A stretch of DNA of 64,000 nt from Sinorhizobium kostiense (GCF_017874595.1 NZ_JAGILA010000003.1:310001-374000); one strand, 5' to 3'. Numbered from the stretch's first letter, positions 25,494 to 35,220 are shown. Numbers and translations: made by a program. The notes: generated by a model not told the origin, from the letters alone.

Positions 25494-28400
25494 TCAACGC
25501 CCCGCGTCAGATCGCTCTCTGCTTCTGAAGGAAGCCATTAGCTCGGCTCGGGCCTGATCGGAGGCTTGGCTGATGGGCAGCGCGACTCCTGTAACAGCCC
25601 CATGACCGAGTCGGTGTTGGAGTGCCTGCCGATCGATGACGAGGTTGTCGAGGTGCAGCCTGGCTGGCTGCGGCCTTTGCCCCAGTCGTCCGACCAGCGC
25701 CCTCGTGCCGTCAAGCACAAAGACGCCGCAATCATAGTCGTTCTGCTGCTGGGTTATGCGGACCGGCTCCTGGCGGGCTCCCAGCCGTTGTGCGAGCTGT
25801 GCCGCGGGCTGGTCGTTGAGCCGCCCGGCGGAGTCGTAATGATAGGCAACCGGCCTTTCCCGCTCGCTTCGATCAACCAGCAGCAGCGACCAATGGGTGC
25901 CGCGGCGTTGAGGATCGGTAGCGCTGGCATCGTTGACAGGCAGGAACAGGAAGTCGGCTGTATCATTGCCATTGCGATCATAGACGATGCGCTGGAAAGC
26001 CCTGAGGGCGGCATTATCGGAGCCCAGGCGCAGATGGTAATGGGCTATCAGCGGGTCGACGAGCCGCGTTCGGGCGGCAAGATCTGGATTGTCCCTCTGC
26101 AGCTCCTGCGCCAGCAGCTCGTAGTCTCTCTGGATGTGCCGATCCCCCAGCCATTCCGTGGCGTCGAGCGCCAGCCTGCTGCGGCCGTGAGACGAGGCTT
26201 GCGGATCGAGCGCCTTAACCTGAGCGTCGGAGGCTGTACCTAGAGGCGGGGCATAATGGGCATCATCACGTAGCTCGGCCGGTGTGGACGGCAAATCGAC
26301 CAGGGAATCAAGACCGCGGTAGATATCAGACGAGCGAGCTGACGCGGACCGCCGAGCTGGCCCCATGTCCTGACCCGACTGCGGCGACGGCCCTGACCAG
26401 GGGCGGTCCCAACCGGCAGGTCTTTGCCTTCCGGCTTGGTCCACCTCCTGCCAAAGTTGCGACTGATTGTAACTTTCCTGCGAGGCGGCGGGCCTTACCC
26501 CCCAATCGGCCTGCTCCCGCGAGCCAAACTGTGGCCCGAGGTCCGGGAGCCTGCCATGCGCAGCGCTCAACGCCGCGGAACCTTCGCCAGGCACGCTCGA
26601 TGACGGCGATGGCCCGGCAATCGATCTCGACCTGGCAGCGTCCGACCGCGGCGCGGAGCCGGCATCGTCCTGCAAGTCGACGATGTCATCAAGACCGGCA
26701 TAGATCTGCGATGATCTACGTGACGAGCCGGGCTGGGCAATTGCCGAGCCGGCAACTGCGGTCCAATGGCCCGAGCCGCCAATGTCAGCATCCTCAGCCA
26801 GTTGCCCGGGCGGGAGCGCATTCAGATCAAAATCCGGACGCCGATAAGGTGTGGGCGACAGCGGCGCAAGGGCGGCGAAGGTCGAGGACGAGCCGGCACT
26901 TTGAGCAGGCGAGGATGGGGCCGGCACGGGGGCCAACTGTGGCGGGAGCAATGTCGTCTGATGGAACTGCGGCACATTGGTAGTCGTTGGCGGACCAGGC
27001 TGTGCGGCCTCTTTTTCATGGAAGGCTCGCAGCGCGTCCCAAGCCGAGGCCGCTTGCCCATGGGCTGCCAAGCCCAGCGCATTGTTGGCTGCGACCATTT
27101 GCCGATATCTCTGCAGAAAGTTCCAAGCTGTGCCGAAACCGGGGCCTGCGTTCTTCTCGTACTCTTCAACTGCCCGGCTCAGCACCGCGGGTTCAATCTG
27201 GGCAATGCCCTTGCCGAAGTTCTGACTAAGCCAGCTGTTGAAACGACCCAAAGTACTCCGATAGTTATTTAGCGTGCTTTTTCCGTACCCGCTTGCAGCT
27301 GCCTTACATGCATCTTCGATCACCTGGTTCTCTTCGCGGACCGAGCGCGATCTGGCTGTTGTGACAGTCTGTCCGGCATAGGCTTGCCGGAGCCTTCGCA
27401 ACGCCACGTTGGTGTCGCCCAGTAGTACGGCATCGTTGCCCGCAAAGTCCTTCGCCAGACCGTCCAGCTGCTCGTCCTCAATCCGACCGTCGATTTGGCT
27501 CTGGTGGTTCTCGTCAAGCCATTTGCTGAACTTGCGCAGCGCCGTTATATCGCCAGCAATCGAGCTTTCACTCACCTTGGCTGTTTTAGCCGCCTCGGCA
27601 CGGTAGGCGGCAAAAAGCGCCTCGTCCGGGTGCTCGCGGCCGCGCTTTCGGCTGCGCGTTTGCTGAACGACGGAAGCCTGGTGCGGTGCCTCGGCCGGCA
27701 TCGTATGGCGCGCGCCGGTCAAATCGCCTCCCATGGTTCTTTCTTTGAGGCCGGCAGCCTGGGCAAAGAGTTCCTCATCATCCTTGGTGCCAGGTCGAAC
27801 ATTCGAAGCAGCCGTCACAGGCTGTACGACAGCAGCTTCCCGGAGCCTCTTCAGCGCCGGATTGATACGCGCGCTCTCGCGCTCCGCGAAGTCCTTCGCC
27901 AGCGCGTCCAACCCCGGGTCCTCAATCCGGCCGGCGATCTGCGTCCGGTGGTTCTCGTCAAGCCATTTGCTGAACTTGCGCAGCGCCGCTAGATCGCTCC
28001 TCACGGTTGGTTCTTTGACCACGGCTTTTGCCCGGTATTGGGCGAAGAGTTCCTCATCGTCCTTCGTGCCGGGTCGAACAGTCGAAGCAGCCGTCACAGG
28101 CTGTCCGGCAAAATGCTGCCGGAGCCTTCCCAACGCCACTTTGGTGTCGCTCAGTAGTGCGACATCGTTGCCCGCAAAGTCCTTCGCCAGGCCGTCTAGC
28201 TGCTCGTCCTCAATCCGACCCCTGATTTGGCTCTGGTGGTTCTCGTCAAGCCATGTGCTGAACTTGCGTAGCGCCGTTATACCGCGAGCAATCGAGCTTT
28301 CACTCACCTTGGCTGTTTTATCCGCCTCGGCACGGTAGGCGGCAAAAAGCGCCTCGTCCGGGTGCTCGCGGCCGCGCTTTCGGCTGCGCGTTTGCTGAAC

Positions 28401-29708
28401 GACGGAAGCCTGGTGCGGTGCCTCGGCCGGCATTGTATGGCGCGCGCCGGTCAAATCGCCGGCAGCCTGGGCAAAGAGTTCCTCATCATCGGTGCCAGGT
28501 CGAACATTCGAAGCAGCCGTCACAGGCTGTCTGACAGAAGCTTGCCGGAGCCTCTTCAGCGCCGGCTTGATACGCGCGCTCTCGCACTCCGCGAAGTCCT
28601 TCGCCAGCGCGTCCAACCCCGGGTCCTCAATCCGGCCGGCGATCTGCGTCCGGTGGTTCTCGTCAAGCCATTTGCTGAACTTGCGCAGCGCCGCTAGATC
28701 GCTCCTCGCTGCCCGGTATTGGGCGAAGAGTTCCTCATCGTCCTTCGTGCCGGGCGGAACAGTCGAAGCCGTCACAGGCTGTCCGGCAAAATGCTGCCGG
28801 AGCCTTCCCAACGCCACTTTGGTGTCGCTCCGTAGTACGGCATTGTTGCCCGCAAAGTCCTTCGCCAGGCCGTCCAGCTGCTCGTCCTCAATCCGACCGT
28901 CGATTTGGCTCTGGTGGTTCTCGTCAAGCCATTTGCTGAACTTGCGCAGCGCCGTTATATCGCCAGCAATCGAGCTTTCACTCACCTTGGCTGTTTTATC
29001 CGCCTCGGCACGGTAGGCGGCAAAAAGCGCCTCGTCCGGGTGCTCGCGGCCGCGCTTTCGGCTGCGCGTTTGCTGAACGACGGCAGCCTGGTGCGGCGCC
29101 TCGGCCGGCATTGTATGGCGCGCGCCGGTCAAATCGCCCTGTTGATTGGCCGCAGGCCGATATGCGTCCGCGACGACGTGAGGGAGGTTCACGCCATCGG
29201 GTGCGCTTCCAAATCCCGTGGCGGGCAGGTTGACCCGCGGCGGCGGGATGGAACTCAAAGCTTCGTAACCGCCCCCAATCGCTGCGCGGCTCCGCGGCTG
29301 ATCGACACTTTGCGCGGGTGAGTGGACCACCCGCTCCGCATCCTGCCAGAACTGCGCCGAAGCGAAACTTGCAGCCGGCAACGGCCCGGCGCGGTCGGCG
29401 GCGGCAAAGAGCTCGTCCTGGTCAAAACTCTGCGCAGGTGAGTGAGCTGGTGGAACAAAGGGCAAGTGCGAACCGCCTTCCCCGGCGTCCTCCTCTTGCA
29501 GCATCCTCGGTCCAACCGCATCTGCATGTGAGCCGGTCCGCCTGGCAAGACGGCTGTTTGGAACGGCTTGCCGATGCTGGCCCGGCTGCAACGCGTTCAG
29601 ATGCTCCTGAAAACGCGCCTGGTCGGTCTGCTGCTGTTGCGAGCCTGCATCGTCTGTGCGGGCGAGATCTGAGACGCGGGATGGATTGCCGTTGTTAAAG
29701 GGATCCAT
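25494..29708 (-). CDS. nopD: NopD/XopD-like type III effector, C48 (Ulp1/SUMO) peptidase with internal repeats
   Basis: 1404 residues. The N-terminal 190 are polar, Gln/Pro-rich and likely disordered, as in secretion signals. Residues 192-780 are repeats in order A-B-A-B-A, each holding LRKFSKWLDENH and DGLAKDF-type helices; a diverged unit lies at 803-875. A DLNALP EAR-like motif is at 961-966. Two IYxGLD-V-DL motifs lie at 1002-1012 and 1129-1139. The C-terminal peptidase has His1272 (THWSLLLVD), Asp1292 (YHYDSAG), Gln1321 and Cys1327 (QQNDYDCGVFV), a complete Ulp1-type set. Such effectors remove SUMO from plant proteins in the host nucleus; basic RSRKRGRE stretches in each A unit could be nuclear signals. 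AAAGGA precedes the ATG. Longer than NopD proteins I recall, owing to the repeats. Confidence 0.85.
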   Translation of the reverse strand: MDPFNNGNPSRVSDLARTDDAGSQQQQTDQARFQEHLNALQPGQHRQAVPNSRLARRTGSHADAVGPRMLQEEDAGEGGSHLPFVPPAHSPAQSFDQDELFAAADRAGPLPAASFASAQFWQDAERVVHSPAQSVDQPRSRAAIGGGYEALSSIPPPRVNLPATGFGSAPDGVNLPHVVADAYRPAANQQGDLTGARHTMPAEAPHQAAVVQQTRSRKRGREHPDEALFAAYRAEADKTAKVSESSIAGDITALRKFSKWLDENHQSQIDGRIEDEQLDGLAKDFAGNNAVLRSDTKVALGRLRQHFAGQPVTASTVPPGTKDDEELFAQYRAARSDLAALRKFSKWLDENHRTQIAGRIEDPGLDALAKDFAECESARIKPALKRLRQASVRQPVTAASNVRPGTDDEELFAQAAGDLTGARHTMPAEAPHQASVVQQTRSRKRGREHPDEALFAAYRAEADKTAKVSESSIARGITALRKFSTWLDENHQSQIRGRIEDEQLDGLAKDFAGNDVALLSDTKVALGRLRQHFAGQPVTAASTVRPGTKDDEELFAQYRAKAVVKEPTVRSDLAALRKFSKWLDENHRTQIAGRIEDPGLDALAKDFAERESARINPALKRLREAAVVQPVTAASNVRPGTKDDEELFAQAAGLKERTMGGDLTGARHTMPAEAPHQASVVQQTRSRKRGREHPDEALFAAYRAEAAKTAKVSESSIAGDITALRKFSKWLDENHQSQIDGRIEDEQLDGLAKDFAGNDAVLLGDTNVALRRLRQAYAGQTVTTARSRSVREENQVIEDACKAAASGYGKSTLNNYRSTLGRFNSWLSQNFGKGIAQIEPAVLSRAVEEYEKNAGPGFGTAWNFLQRYRQMVAANNALGLAAHGQAASAWDALRAFHEKEAAQPGPPTTTNVPQFHQTTLLPPQLAPVPAPSSPAQSAGSSSTFAALAPLSPTPYRRPDFDLNALPPGQLAEDADIGGSGHWTAVAGSAIAQPGSSRRSSQIYAGLDDIVDLQDDAGSAPRSDAARSRSIAGPSPSSSVPGEGSAALSAAHGRLPDLGPQFGSREQADWGVRPAASQESYNQSQLWQEVDQAGRQRPAGWDRPWSGPSPQSGQDMGPARRSASARSSDIYRGLDSLVDLPSTPAELRDDAHYAPPLGTASDAQVKALDPQASSHGRSRLALDATEWLGDRHIQRDYELLAQELQRDNPDLAARTRLVDPLIAHYHLRLGSDNAALRAFQRIVYDRNGNDTADFLFLPVNDASATDPQRRGTHWSLLLVDRSERERPVAYHYDSAGRLNDQPAAQLAQRLGARQEPVRITQQQNDYDCGVFVLDGTRALVGRLGQRPQPARLHLDNLVIDRQALQHRLGHGAVTGVALPISQASDQARAELMASFRSRERSDAGR
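27369..29135 (-). repeat. internal A-B-A-B-A coding repeats of the effector gene
   Basis: A units: 28779-29135, 28101-28457 and 27369-27725 (about 119 codons each, nearly identical). B units: 28524-28751 (shortened) and 27813-28067. The near identity at DNA level implies recent duplication, and length differences between the two A-B blocks show in-frame deletions. Confidence 0.9.
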
Positions 29709-29736
29709 GCTATGTCCTTTGCCTGTTTCGAGCAGC

Positions 29737-30100
29737 TCATGACGGCCTGGCGGCTGGAAACTGTTCTATGGTTTGGCCAGGCCCGCCGGCGTTGTTGACG
29801 AAGTTTGCGCCGAAACCGTCGCTATAGAAGCCCACAGCATCGAAGGCGAGGGTGTCCTCTGCCGGATCGAAATCCACGATGGTCGTGTTATCCGGATTCG
29901 GACCGTACTTTGTGTCTACCCCAGGGGTCGGGTTGTGGAACAGAAACACAAGGTGTCGTGGCCATCACCGCCGGTCAGTTGATCTCTTCCGTCGCCGGCG
30001 AAGAGGGTATCGGCACCCGGACCGCCGTAGAGCTTGTCAATTGGTCATTGCCCGCGCCGCCGAAGACACTATCGTCACCCGTGCCGCCTTGGATAGCCAT
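29737..30100 (-). pseudogene. RTX calcium-binding protein, frameshifted and truncated
   Basis: Starts at 30100 (GGAG upstream) with MAIQGGTGDDSVFGGAGND, continues after a one-base shift near 30039 as LYGGPGADTLFAGDGRDQL then GGDGHD, and after another near 29950 as FLFHNPTPGVDTKYGPN and TTIVDFDPAEDTLAFDAVGF. These are GGxGxDxLx nonapeptides and the following beta region of NodO/hemolysin-type exported proteins. Restoring TTT at both sites gives one frame. The gene ends early, 28 bases before nopD, without the usual C-terminal secretion signal. Confidence 0.7.
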
Positions 30101-30624
30101 CGAGATACTCCTTTGTTGCAGCCACAGACGCCACCTGACACTTGCATATTCTTTTTTGGGCGATTTGAATAATCTATTGAGGCAATAGAAGCCATTTAGA
30201 TAACGGATGCGCGCACGTTGACTCGCCTCACTGCTTGGATCTAGGAGGCTCCCGCTGGAGATACTTGGGGACGTACATACTGAGGTAACAATGTGGCCAG
30301 CGCCGCGATAATATCGTGGTCGAGCGAAAGGAATTCTCAGGTGATAAAGACGTTGCTTCCATCCAATATCGCGGTGCAAACCTCTCGAGTAAGTAGAAGC
30401 ATCGACGTAATGCCCGAAGAAGAGAGTGCCGTGGCAGGGGCGATCGAAAGTAGAAGGCGTGAATTTTCCACCGGACGGTCCTGGCGGAAAGGGGTGATGG
30501 CACCGGCATGGCCGGAACGGACGTGGAGGACGGCGAAGCCGTTGGCCGAACACCACGCTCCGCCAGGACCGAAGGCCGGACGGGGTTGCGGCAGGCCAAT
30601 TTCGGCGTCACTGCTTCAGCAGGT
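30101..30624. other. intergenic region, no gene recognised
   Basis: Contains the RTX gene's upstream region and the downstream side of vapC. Open frames on both strands are Arg/Pro-rich and lack ribosome sites. No tts box or nod box was found here. Confidence 0.35.
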
Positions 30625-31029
30625 TCAAGGAACGGTTTCGAGGTCGGTCGACCTGAACTCGTCGGCCGTGGCGAGGATCGGCACGCCATGGAATTTTGCG
30701 CAGGCGTAATGAAGGCAATCGCCGAGGTTCAGACCATGGCGGCCGCTGCGATATCGGTGCGCGGCGACGAGGGCGAGCCGCGTCGTCTCAGAGGCCGGCG
30801 GAAGATCGCGAACTTCGATTTCACGCGCCTCGAGGAACTCCATTACGATCGTTTCGACTGCGGGCACCGGAAGATTGAACTTGTCGGGCCGGGCAAGGCC
30901 GAGGACAGTCTCGAGAATGGCAACAGGTGATGTGAACGGATGTCTGGCCGAAGCAAAGGCGTCGGAAACGCGCGCCGCTTCTGGCTCATCAGAGAGAAGC
31001 GCGATGATCGCACAGGCATCGACGAACAT
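30625..31029 (-). CDS. vapC: VapC toxin, PIN-domain ribonuclease
   Basis: 134 residues from the ATG at 31029. PIN-fold acidic residues appear as FVDACAIIALL (first Asp), ILETVLG (Glu) and LGDCLHYACAK (third Asp), with ILATADEFRSTD near the end supplying the fourth. VapC enzymes cleave tRNA or rRNA when freed of VapB. The antitoxin stop and toxin start share a base (TGATG), ensuring coupled translation. Intact, so probably a working addiction module. Confidence 0.92.
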   Translation of the reverse strand: MFVDACAIIALLSDEPEAARVSDAFASARHPFTSPVAILETVLGLARPDKFNLPVPAVETIVMEFLEAREIEVRDLPPASETTRLALVAAHRYRSGRHGLNLGDCLHYACAKFHGVPILATADEFRSTDLETVP

Positions 31030-31274
31030 CACCGATCACCCCACATGTCGTCGAAGGCCTCACGGGGAAGAGGCTTGCGGATGTCGTCACTCATGGCGAC
31101 CCCATGTTTTTCCCGCAAACGTGCCGCAGTCTGCAATGGCGTCTCCGCGCGATTGCGACGCTCGATCGCCTCCCGCATGGCGATGACGATGGCGTCGGTG
31201 ATGCCGACGCCGGCCATTTCGGCGAACTTGCGCGTCAGCGCGTCCGCTTCCGGATTGTTGACGTTGATCGGCAT
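31029..31274 (-). CDS. vapB: VapB antitoxin (Rv0623-type)
   Basis: 81 residues. MPINVNNPEADALTRKFAEM is the start typical of Rv0623-type VapB antitoxins, with a helical AMREAIERRNRAE segment and a C-terminal LPREAFDDMWGD tail that would fill the VapC active site. First gene of the pair. A short dyad upstream (31295-31309) is a likely autoregulation site. Confidence 0.9.
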   Translation of the reverse strand: MPINVNNPEADALTRKFAEMAGVGITDAIVIAMREAIERRNRAETPLQTAARLREKHGVAMSDDIRKPLPREAFDDMWGDR

Positions 31275-31294
31275 GGGTTATCTCCATGTAGATA

Positions 31295-31309
31295 ATTCTC
31301 CAAAAGAAT
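31295..31309. promoter_or_regulatory. possible VapB operator
   Basis: ATTCT, five bases, AGAAT just upstream of vapB, flanked by two GTAGAT copies. VapBC complexes bind such dyads at their own promoter. Confidence 0.45.
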
Positions 31310-31398
31310 GTAGATCACTGCGCGGTCTTTTCCAAGGCTGCCGGGAGGCTTGATTCCCGTCACAACACGGCGGGGCCGGAGCCCCGCCGTGCGAGCGC

Positions 31399-31986
31399 TC
31401 AGTCGAAGGCCGACATCTGTGCTTGGGCCGCCTTGCGATCGAGGGAATGACCTGGGTTGTCGACGGGCCGATCGAAGGGCTTCCAGGTCTCGCCGACGAC
31501 TTGCTTGTATGCTGCAACGGCGCCCTCGGCAGCCATCCTGAGCGCGTGTGCCTGCGCGCCCATGTCGGCGGCAAACTCGCGCTTGCGTTGGGCAGCACTA
31601 TCGTAGCCGACGGGTCCGTCAAGGTCCTCGTCGCGACTGTCGTTAGCGGCCTTGGCCGTGGCGTCGCGCGCCTCGGTGACCGCGCGGCTGTAGAACTGTC
31701 CCGCGCCGTGCGCGGAACCGACGAAGGCGCCGACGATCCGCTGCAGGTGGATCTGCATGGCCTTCTCACCGAGCCCCTCGCTCAGAGCATCAGCCGTCTC
31801 GGAGATGAGGCGCTCGTGGAGGTCACGAATTCCGTCGCTGTCGACGATCGCGGTTCCGAAGCTCTCGGCGATCTTCAGCGCCTGGGCGCTATCAGGGCAT
31901 GTGAGCCGGACCATTTCGACGGTGGCGCCCTTGCGCAGCTGTACGACGCGGGCGGATTGACGAGAGGCGGTAGCGGGCTTTGCCAT
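31399..31986 (-). CDS. conserved hypothetical plasmid protein
   Basis: 195 residues from the ATG at 31986, with GGAAAGGAAG just upstream. The product is helical and Ala-rich: VVQLRKGATVEMVRLTCPDS, then SETADALSEGLGEKAMQIHLQRI and a Lys/Arg-rich C terminus. I recall close relatives on many rhizobial plasmids near DUF736 and toprim genes, but no function is known. No membrane segment or signal peptide. Confidence 0.6.
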   Translation of the reverse strand: MAKPATASRQSARVVQLRKGATVEMVRLTCPDSAQALKIAESFGTAIVDSDGIRDLHERLISETADALSEGLGEKAMQIHLQRIVGAFVGSAHGAGQFYSRAVTEARDATAKAANDSRDEDLDGPVGYDSAAQRKREFAADMGAQAHALRMAAEGAVAAYKQVVGETWKPFDRPVDNPGHSLDRKAAQAQMSAFD

Positions 31987-32579
31987 GGTTTCTTCCTTTC
32001 CAATCTCGAAGTGGCTCCGGCCCCGTGCCGGCGTGCCCTTCGGTGCGGTCGCCCCGAACCGGCGGAAGACGGTCGCTTCAAGGTCCGAAGACGACAGGCA
32101 GAGCGGAGCCGGTTTGCGGGCAAGCGGGTCATCCTGCCTTGCGAAGCCAAGCGAGCCTGCTCCGTGAAGAACGGCGTCTTCGGCCGCGCCGCGGCGCGAA
32201 GCGGCCTTGAAGCGAACGGCCGCTGGGTCAGACCGCAGCAAAACCGAAAGGGCAAACCGGCACGGGTCCGGCCCAACCACATGTGGACAGGGAATTGGCT
32301 GCCAAACCGCTGCACTTCGTCGCCTGCCAGGCTGGGCTCACGCTCGACAGACGCGATGACCGTCTTGGCCGGGGCCGTTCACTTGGGCAGCCGATAGAGT
32401 TGCAGCCGTCGGACCGGGGCGGCCCGTCCATTCGGCGTGGGATCTGGCGATCGATCAGTTTCAGCTGGCGCTCCGTCTGCCGCCGCGCTTCTTATGCGCG
32501 AGAGTTGCGCGTTGCGGGTTGGCGTTGGAGCCATCACGCAGCCCTCCCGCGCCAGCTTACAAAACTGGAAGCCCCCTCT
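31987..32579. other. intergenic region, no gene recognised
   Basis: 593 bases upstream of the 195-aa gene. GC-rich with many short palindromes; a 99-codon plus frame (32283-32582) has no ribosome site or recognisable motif. Confidence 0.35.
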
Positions 32580-33413
32580 TAGGGAGCGTGACGGCCAGGA
32601 TCGATGACGAGGCCGAAGGGGCCACGCGCTGCGTATTCGGCGCGGGCACGAGGAAACGCATCTCCTCGGCGTGGCCGTTGCGCCGGCCGCCGCGGGTTGC
32701 GATTACTTCCGTCATATCCGGGTGATGATCGGACTGGATCGCCGAGACGGCGATCCAGTCGTCGGCATGGGCTCGATCGAAAGCGGTCCTGTCTTTGGCC
32801 CACGACTCGCCGGGGGCAAGTTCGCCTCCGTAGGTTCTCTCCCAGACATCCGGCCAACTGTTCCGGATAGTCTCGTCGGCGCATTTGCGCTCGTGGGACG
32901 TGAAGAGGTCAGGAAACGTGATCGCGACGATCGCCACTCGGCATCTTGCTCATACCAGCCACCATCCGCGCGAAGCGCCACATTGACGCGTTTGTTTCGG
33001 TCGGAAGACAGATGAATGCCCCTATGAGTGGCGGTGCTATGCGACGCCACGCCCTCGGCATAGATCATAGCAAGCTGCGACATGCCCCATGGTGTGCTCG
33101 CGGACATCCGGGTCTGGACCCGACGAAGCGCCGCCAGCTCGCGTTTATGCTGAGCTGTCTCCAGCACGCGGCGCGAAAAGCCGCCTCACTCTCAAGGCGG
33201 CCGTTGCGACCGTAGAAGTCCTCACGCTCCAGGTCCGAGAGCGGCCGGGAAAGCCGCCAGGCGCTCGCAAGGAAGCCGGATCGATCGCAACCGATGACCA
33301 TGGCGAGCAGCAATTCGCCGATGCGGGCGACAGGAAATCCATCTGCGCTGATGCCGAACTCCACCCCCTGCATACGAGTTGGCGTAATCGTTTGGAAGAT
33401 CGGGCAGGGTCAT
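32580..33413 (-). pseudogene. DUF7007 family gene with several -1 frameshifts
   Basis: Frames join to one protein of about 275 residues: MTLPDLPNDYANSYA, then VEFGISADGFPVARIGELLL and LSDLEREDFYGRNG, then HKRELAALRRVQTRMSAST and GIHLSSDRNKRVNVALRADG, then IVAITFPDLFTSHERKCA and HADDWIAVSAI, then EYAARGPFGLVIDPGRH. This is the DUF7007 layout. The four joints (near 33366, 33170, 32935 and 32641) each need one added base. The start codon overlaps the stop of the upstream gene (ATGA), so the two form an operon. Either heavily decayed or mis-sequenced. Confidence 0.65.
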
Positions 33414-33817
33414 GCCGCCCTCCCTTCGACATCGGCGGCGGCCACTTCATCGGCCGTCACTTCTTCCATAACAGCGCCAGGATAGCGGTGGGCCTTCAAC
33501 CAGGTTTCGGCGGAGGTCTGGTTTTCGGCCAGGAGGAGCAGCTCGCGGGCTTCGCCGGCGCGGCCGAAGATGCGGACCGCGCGCCCACTGGTGGACGCTC
33601 GAGCACCTTGAAAGTGAGATCGGAATCCAGCGCGAAGGTCCGGTGGATGTTCACGATGATGGTGGTTTTGCTGCCGATGTCACCCTGGCAAAGGGTGAAG
33701 TATCCCGGCGACGTGTAGCTACGGAGCTTGCGCGGCCCCTCCTTGCGGATCAGCCGGCCATCGACAGCGGCGGCGGGAGGACCGTTCTGCGAAAGGTTTC
33801 CTCTTCTCCCCTTTCAT
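33410..33817 (-). pseudogene. conserved hypothetical, frameshifted
   Basis: Segments NGPPAAAVDGRLIRKEGPRK, YFTLCQGDIGSKTTIIVNIH and, after a shift near 33583, VRIFGRAGEARELLLLAENQ form one likely protein that ends EEVTADEVAAADVEGRAA. A GAGAGGA site precedes an ATG at 33817, but the first codons do not stay in frame with the rest. Its stop overlaps the next gene's start. I know this only as a short rhizobial plasmid gene paired with DUF7007. Confidence 0.5.
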
Positions 33818-33898
33818 TCCTCTCGGCTCATCACACAACTATCACTTGAGTTTCTCCTTTCTCCGCAACATACTTCGGTCGGGATCGGGAGGAACGTC

Positions 33899-34810
33899 AT
33901 GAAGACTCTTGCAGCGCTCGTTGTGAGCGGTTTTCTCGCGGCAACGTCCGCGTCGGCTGAGACCATTCGGATCGCGACCTGGAACATCAACAATCTGAAC
34001 GACAAGTCAGGTGTCGCTCTTCGTGATCGCGCTCCCATCCGGGAGGACAACGATTACATTCTGCTACAGAAATACGCGGCCGAGCTCGGTGCTGACGTAA
34101 TTGCCCTTCAGGAGATGGGAAACCCCGCGGCACTGCGCCGAGTGTTCCCGGAGAGTGAATGGGATATGGTGTTCGAAAGCCGCTACAAGCCCGGAAACGA
34201 TCCCGACATCTTTACTGCGGTCGTCGTGAAAAAAGGTCGGGCTACGATTGTGGAAGGCAAGGACTACGAGCCGCTCGGCGTGATCAATCCCGGTGATGGC
34301 CGCCCGGTCCGCCGCGGCATACAGGTCCTCGTCGAGGCGGACGAGAAACGCTTCTGGCTTCTCGGTGTGCATCTGAAGTCGGCCTGTTTTGCAAAATCCC
34401 TCACGCAACCGGTTTCGGACGATTGCAAGACCTTGGCCATGCAGATGAAGCCGCTCGAAGACTGGATCGACGAGAAGGAAGCGACGGGCTTGCCCGTGGT
34501 GATCGCTGGAGACTTTAACCGCAAGTTTGATGTACACGGTCAGAACGATCATCTTTGGGCCGAGATAGATGATGCCGATCCCGCATCGCTGGATCTGATC
34601 AGAACTCCATTCAGGGAGGCCTCCCGATGCCCGACAACAAGGGAATCGGATCGCCCCGAGCCGATCGATTTCATCGTCACAAACAAGCTTGCGACGGAGG
34701 CCATTATCGATCAGAGCTTTGTTGAGCTTCTCTACGATGAAACCGAAGCAGCCGAACTCGGAAATCGCCTCAGCGATCATTGCGCGAAGTCGATCGACTT
34801 CAAGTTCTAA
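33899..34810 (+). CDS. secreted endonuclease/exonuclease/phosphatase-family protein
   Basis: 303 residues. Signal peptide MKTLAALVVSGFLAATSASA, then the DNase I-like fold: IRIATWNINNLN (first metal Asn), ADVIALQEMGN (catalytic Glu), LLGVHLKSACF, PVVIAGDFNRKFD (Asp/Asn pair) and LSDHCAKSIDF (catalytic His). The family includes nucleases and phosphodiesterases, so the substrate is open. Exported to the periplasm or outside. GGAGGAAC before the ATG decides the start. Confidence 0.9.
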   Translation: MKTLAALVVSGFLAATSASAETIRIATWNINNLNDKSGVALRDRAPIREDNDYILLQKYAAELGADVIALQEMGNPAALRRVFPESEWDMVFESRYKPGNDPDIFTAVVVKKGRATIVEGKDYEPLGVINPGDGRPVRRGIQVLVEADEKRFWLLGVHLKSACFAKSLTQPVSDDCKTLAMQMKPLEDWIDEKEATGLPVVIAGDFNRKFDVHGQNDHLWAEIDDADPASLDLIRTPFREASRCPTTRESDRPEPIDFIVTNKLATEAIIDQSFVELLYDETEAAELGNRLSDHCAKSIDFKF

Positions 34811-34827
34811 AGCCAGTTCGCTGAGCG

Positions 34828-35214
34828 TCAAGCCGCCTCCTTGGTGGCAGCGAGTTCGGCACTGACTTCGGCCAGCTTGCGCCGCTTTTCCGCGAGTTCC
34901 TCAGCGAAGGCGAACTTGCCGCCCTCACGCGAGCGACACGAGGCGAGCCGCCAACGCGCCTCTTCGAGACGCTGGCGATAACGCTCCCGCTCGTCCTCGA
35001 AGCCGTTGAGCGCATGTTCAAGCCGGGCGATGGCGCCCAGCGGCGTGACGGTGACGGCGAGATCGATCTCGTACGTCGCCCCAGTGCGCTGTAGCAACGT
35101 CTGGTAATTATAGTTGTCGCCCTTGCCGAAGCGCCCTCCCTCAAAGATGAAATCGAAGCCGCCGATCGATGCGATGGGGACTGTGCCTTCCTTCTGAAGC
35201 TTACAACCTCTCCA
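34828..35214 (-). pseudogene. C-terminal fragment of a large plasmid helicase/methylase
   Basis: The frame reads GTVPIASIGGFDFIFEGGRF, YNYQTLLQRTGATYEIDLAV, TVTPLGAIARLEHALNGFE and a helical end to KEAA. This is the tail of the very large (about 1,500+ aa) DEAD/SNF2-type helicase with methylase domain that rhizobial plasmids carry. No upstream motor domain remains; a stop precedes the fragment. Confidence 0.65.
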
Positions 35215-35220
35215 TCCTCT

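Noticed and set aside
27369..29135. Possible CRISPR or DNA satellite
   Set aside because: The repeats are long, coding and in frame within the effector gene, without spacer structure.
29714..29745. tts-box-like stretch (GTCA, GCT, TCGAAA) before the effector gene
   Set aside because: It needs a three-base insertion to match and ends only about six bases before the ATG, too close for a promoter.
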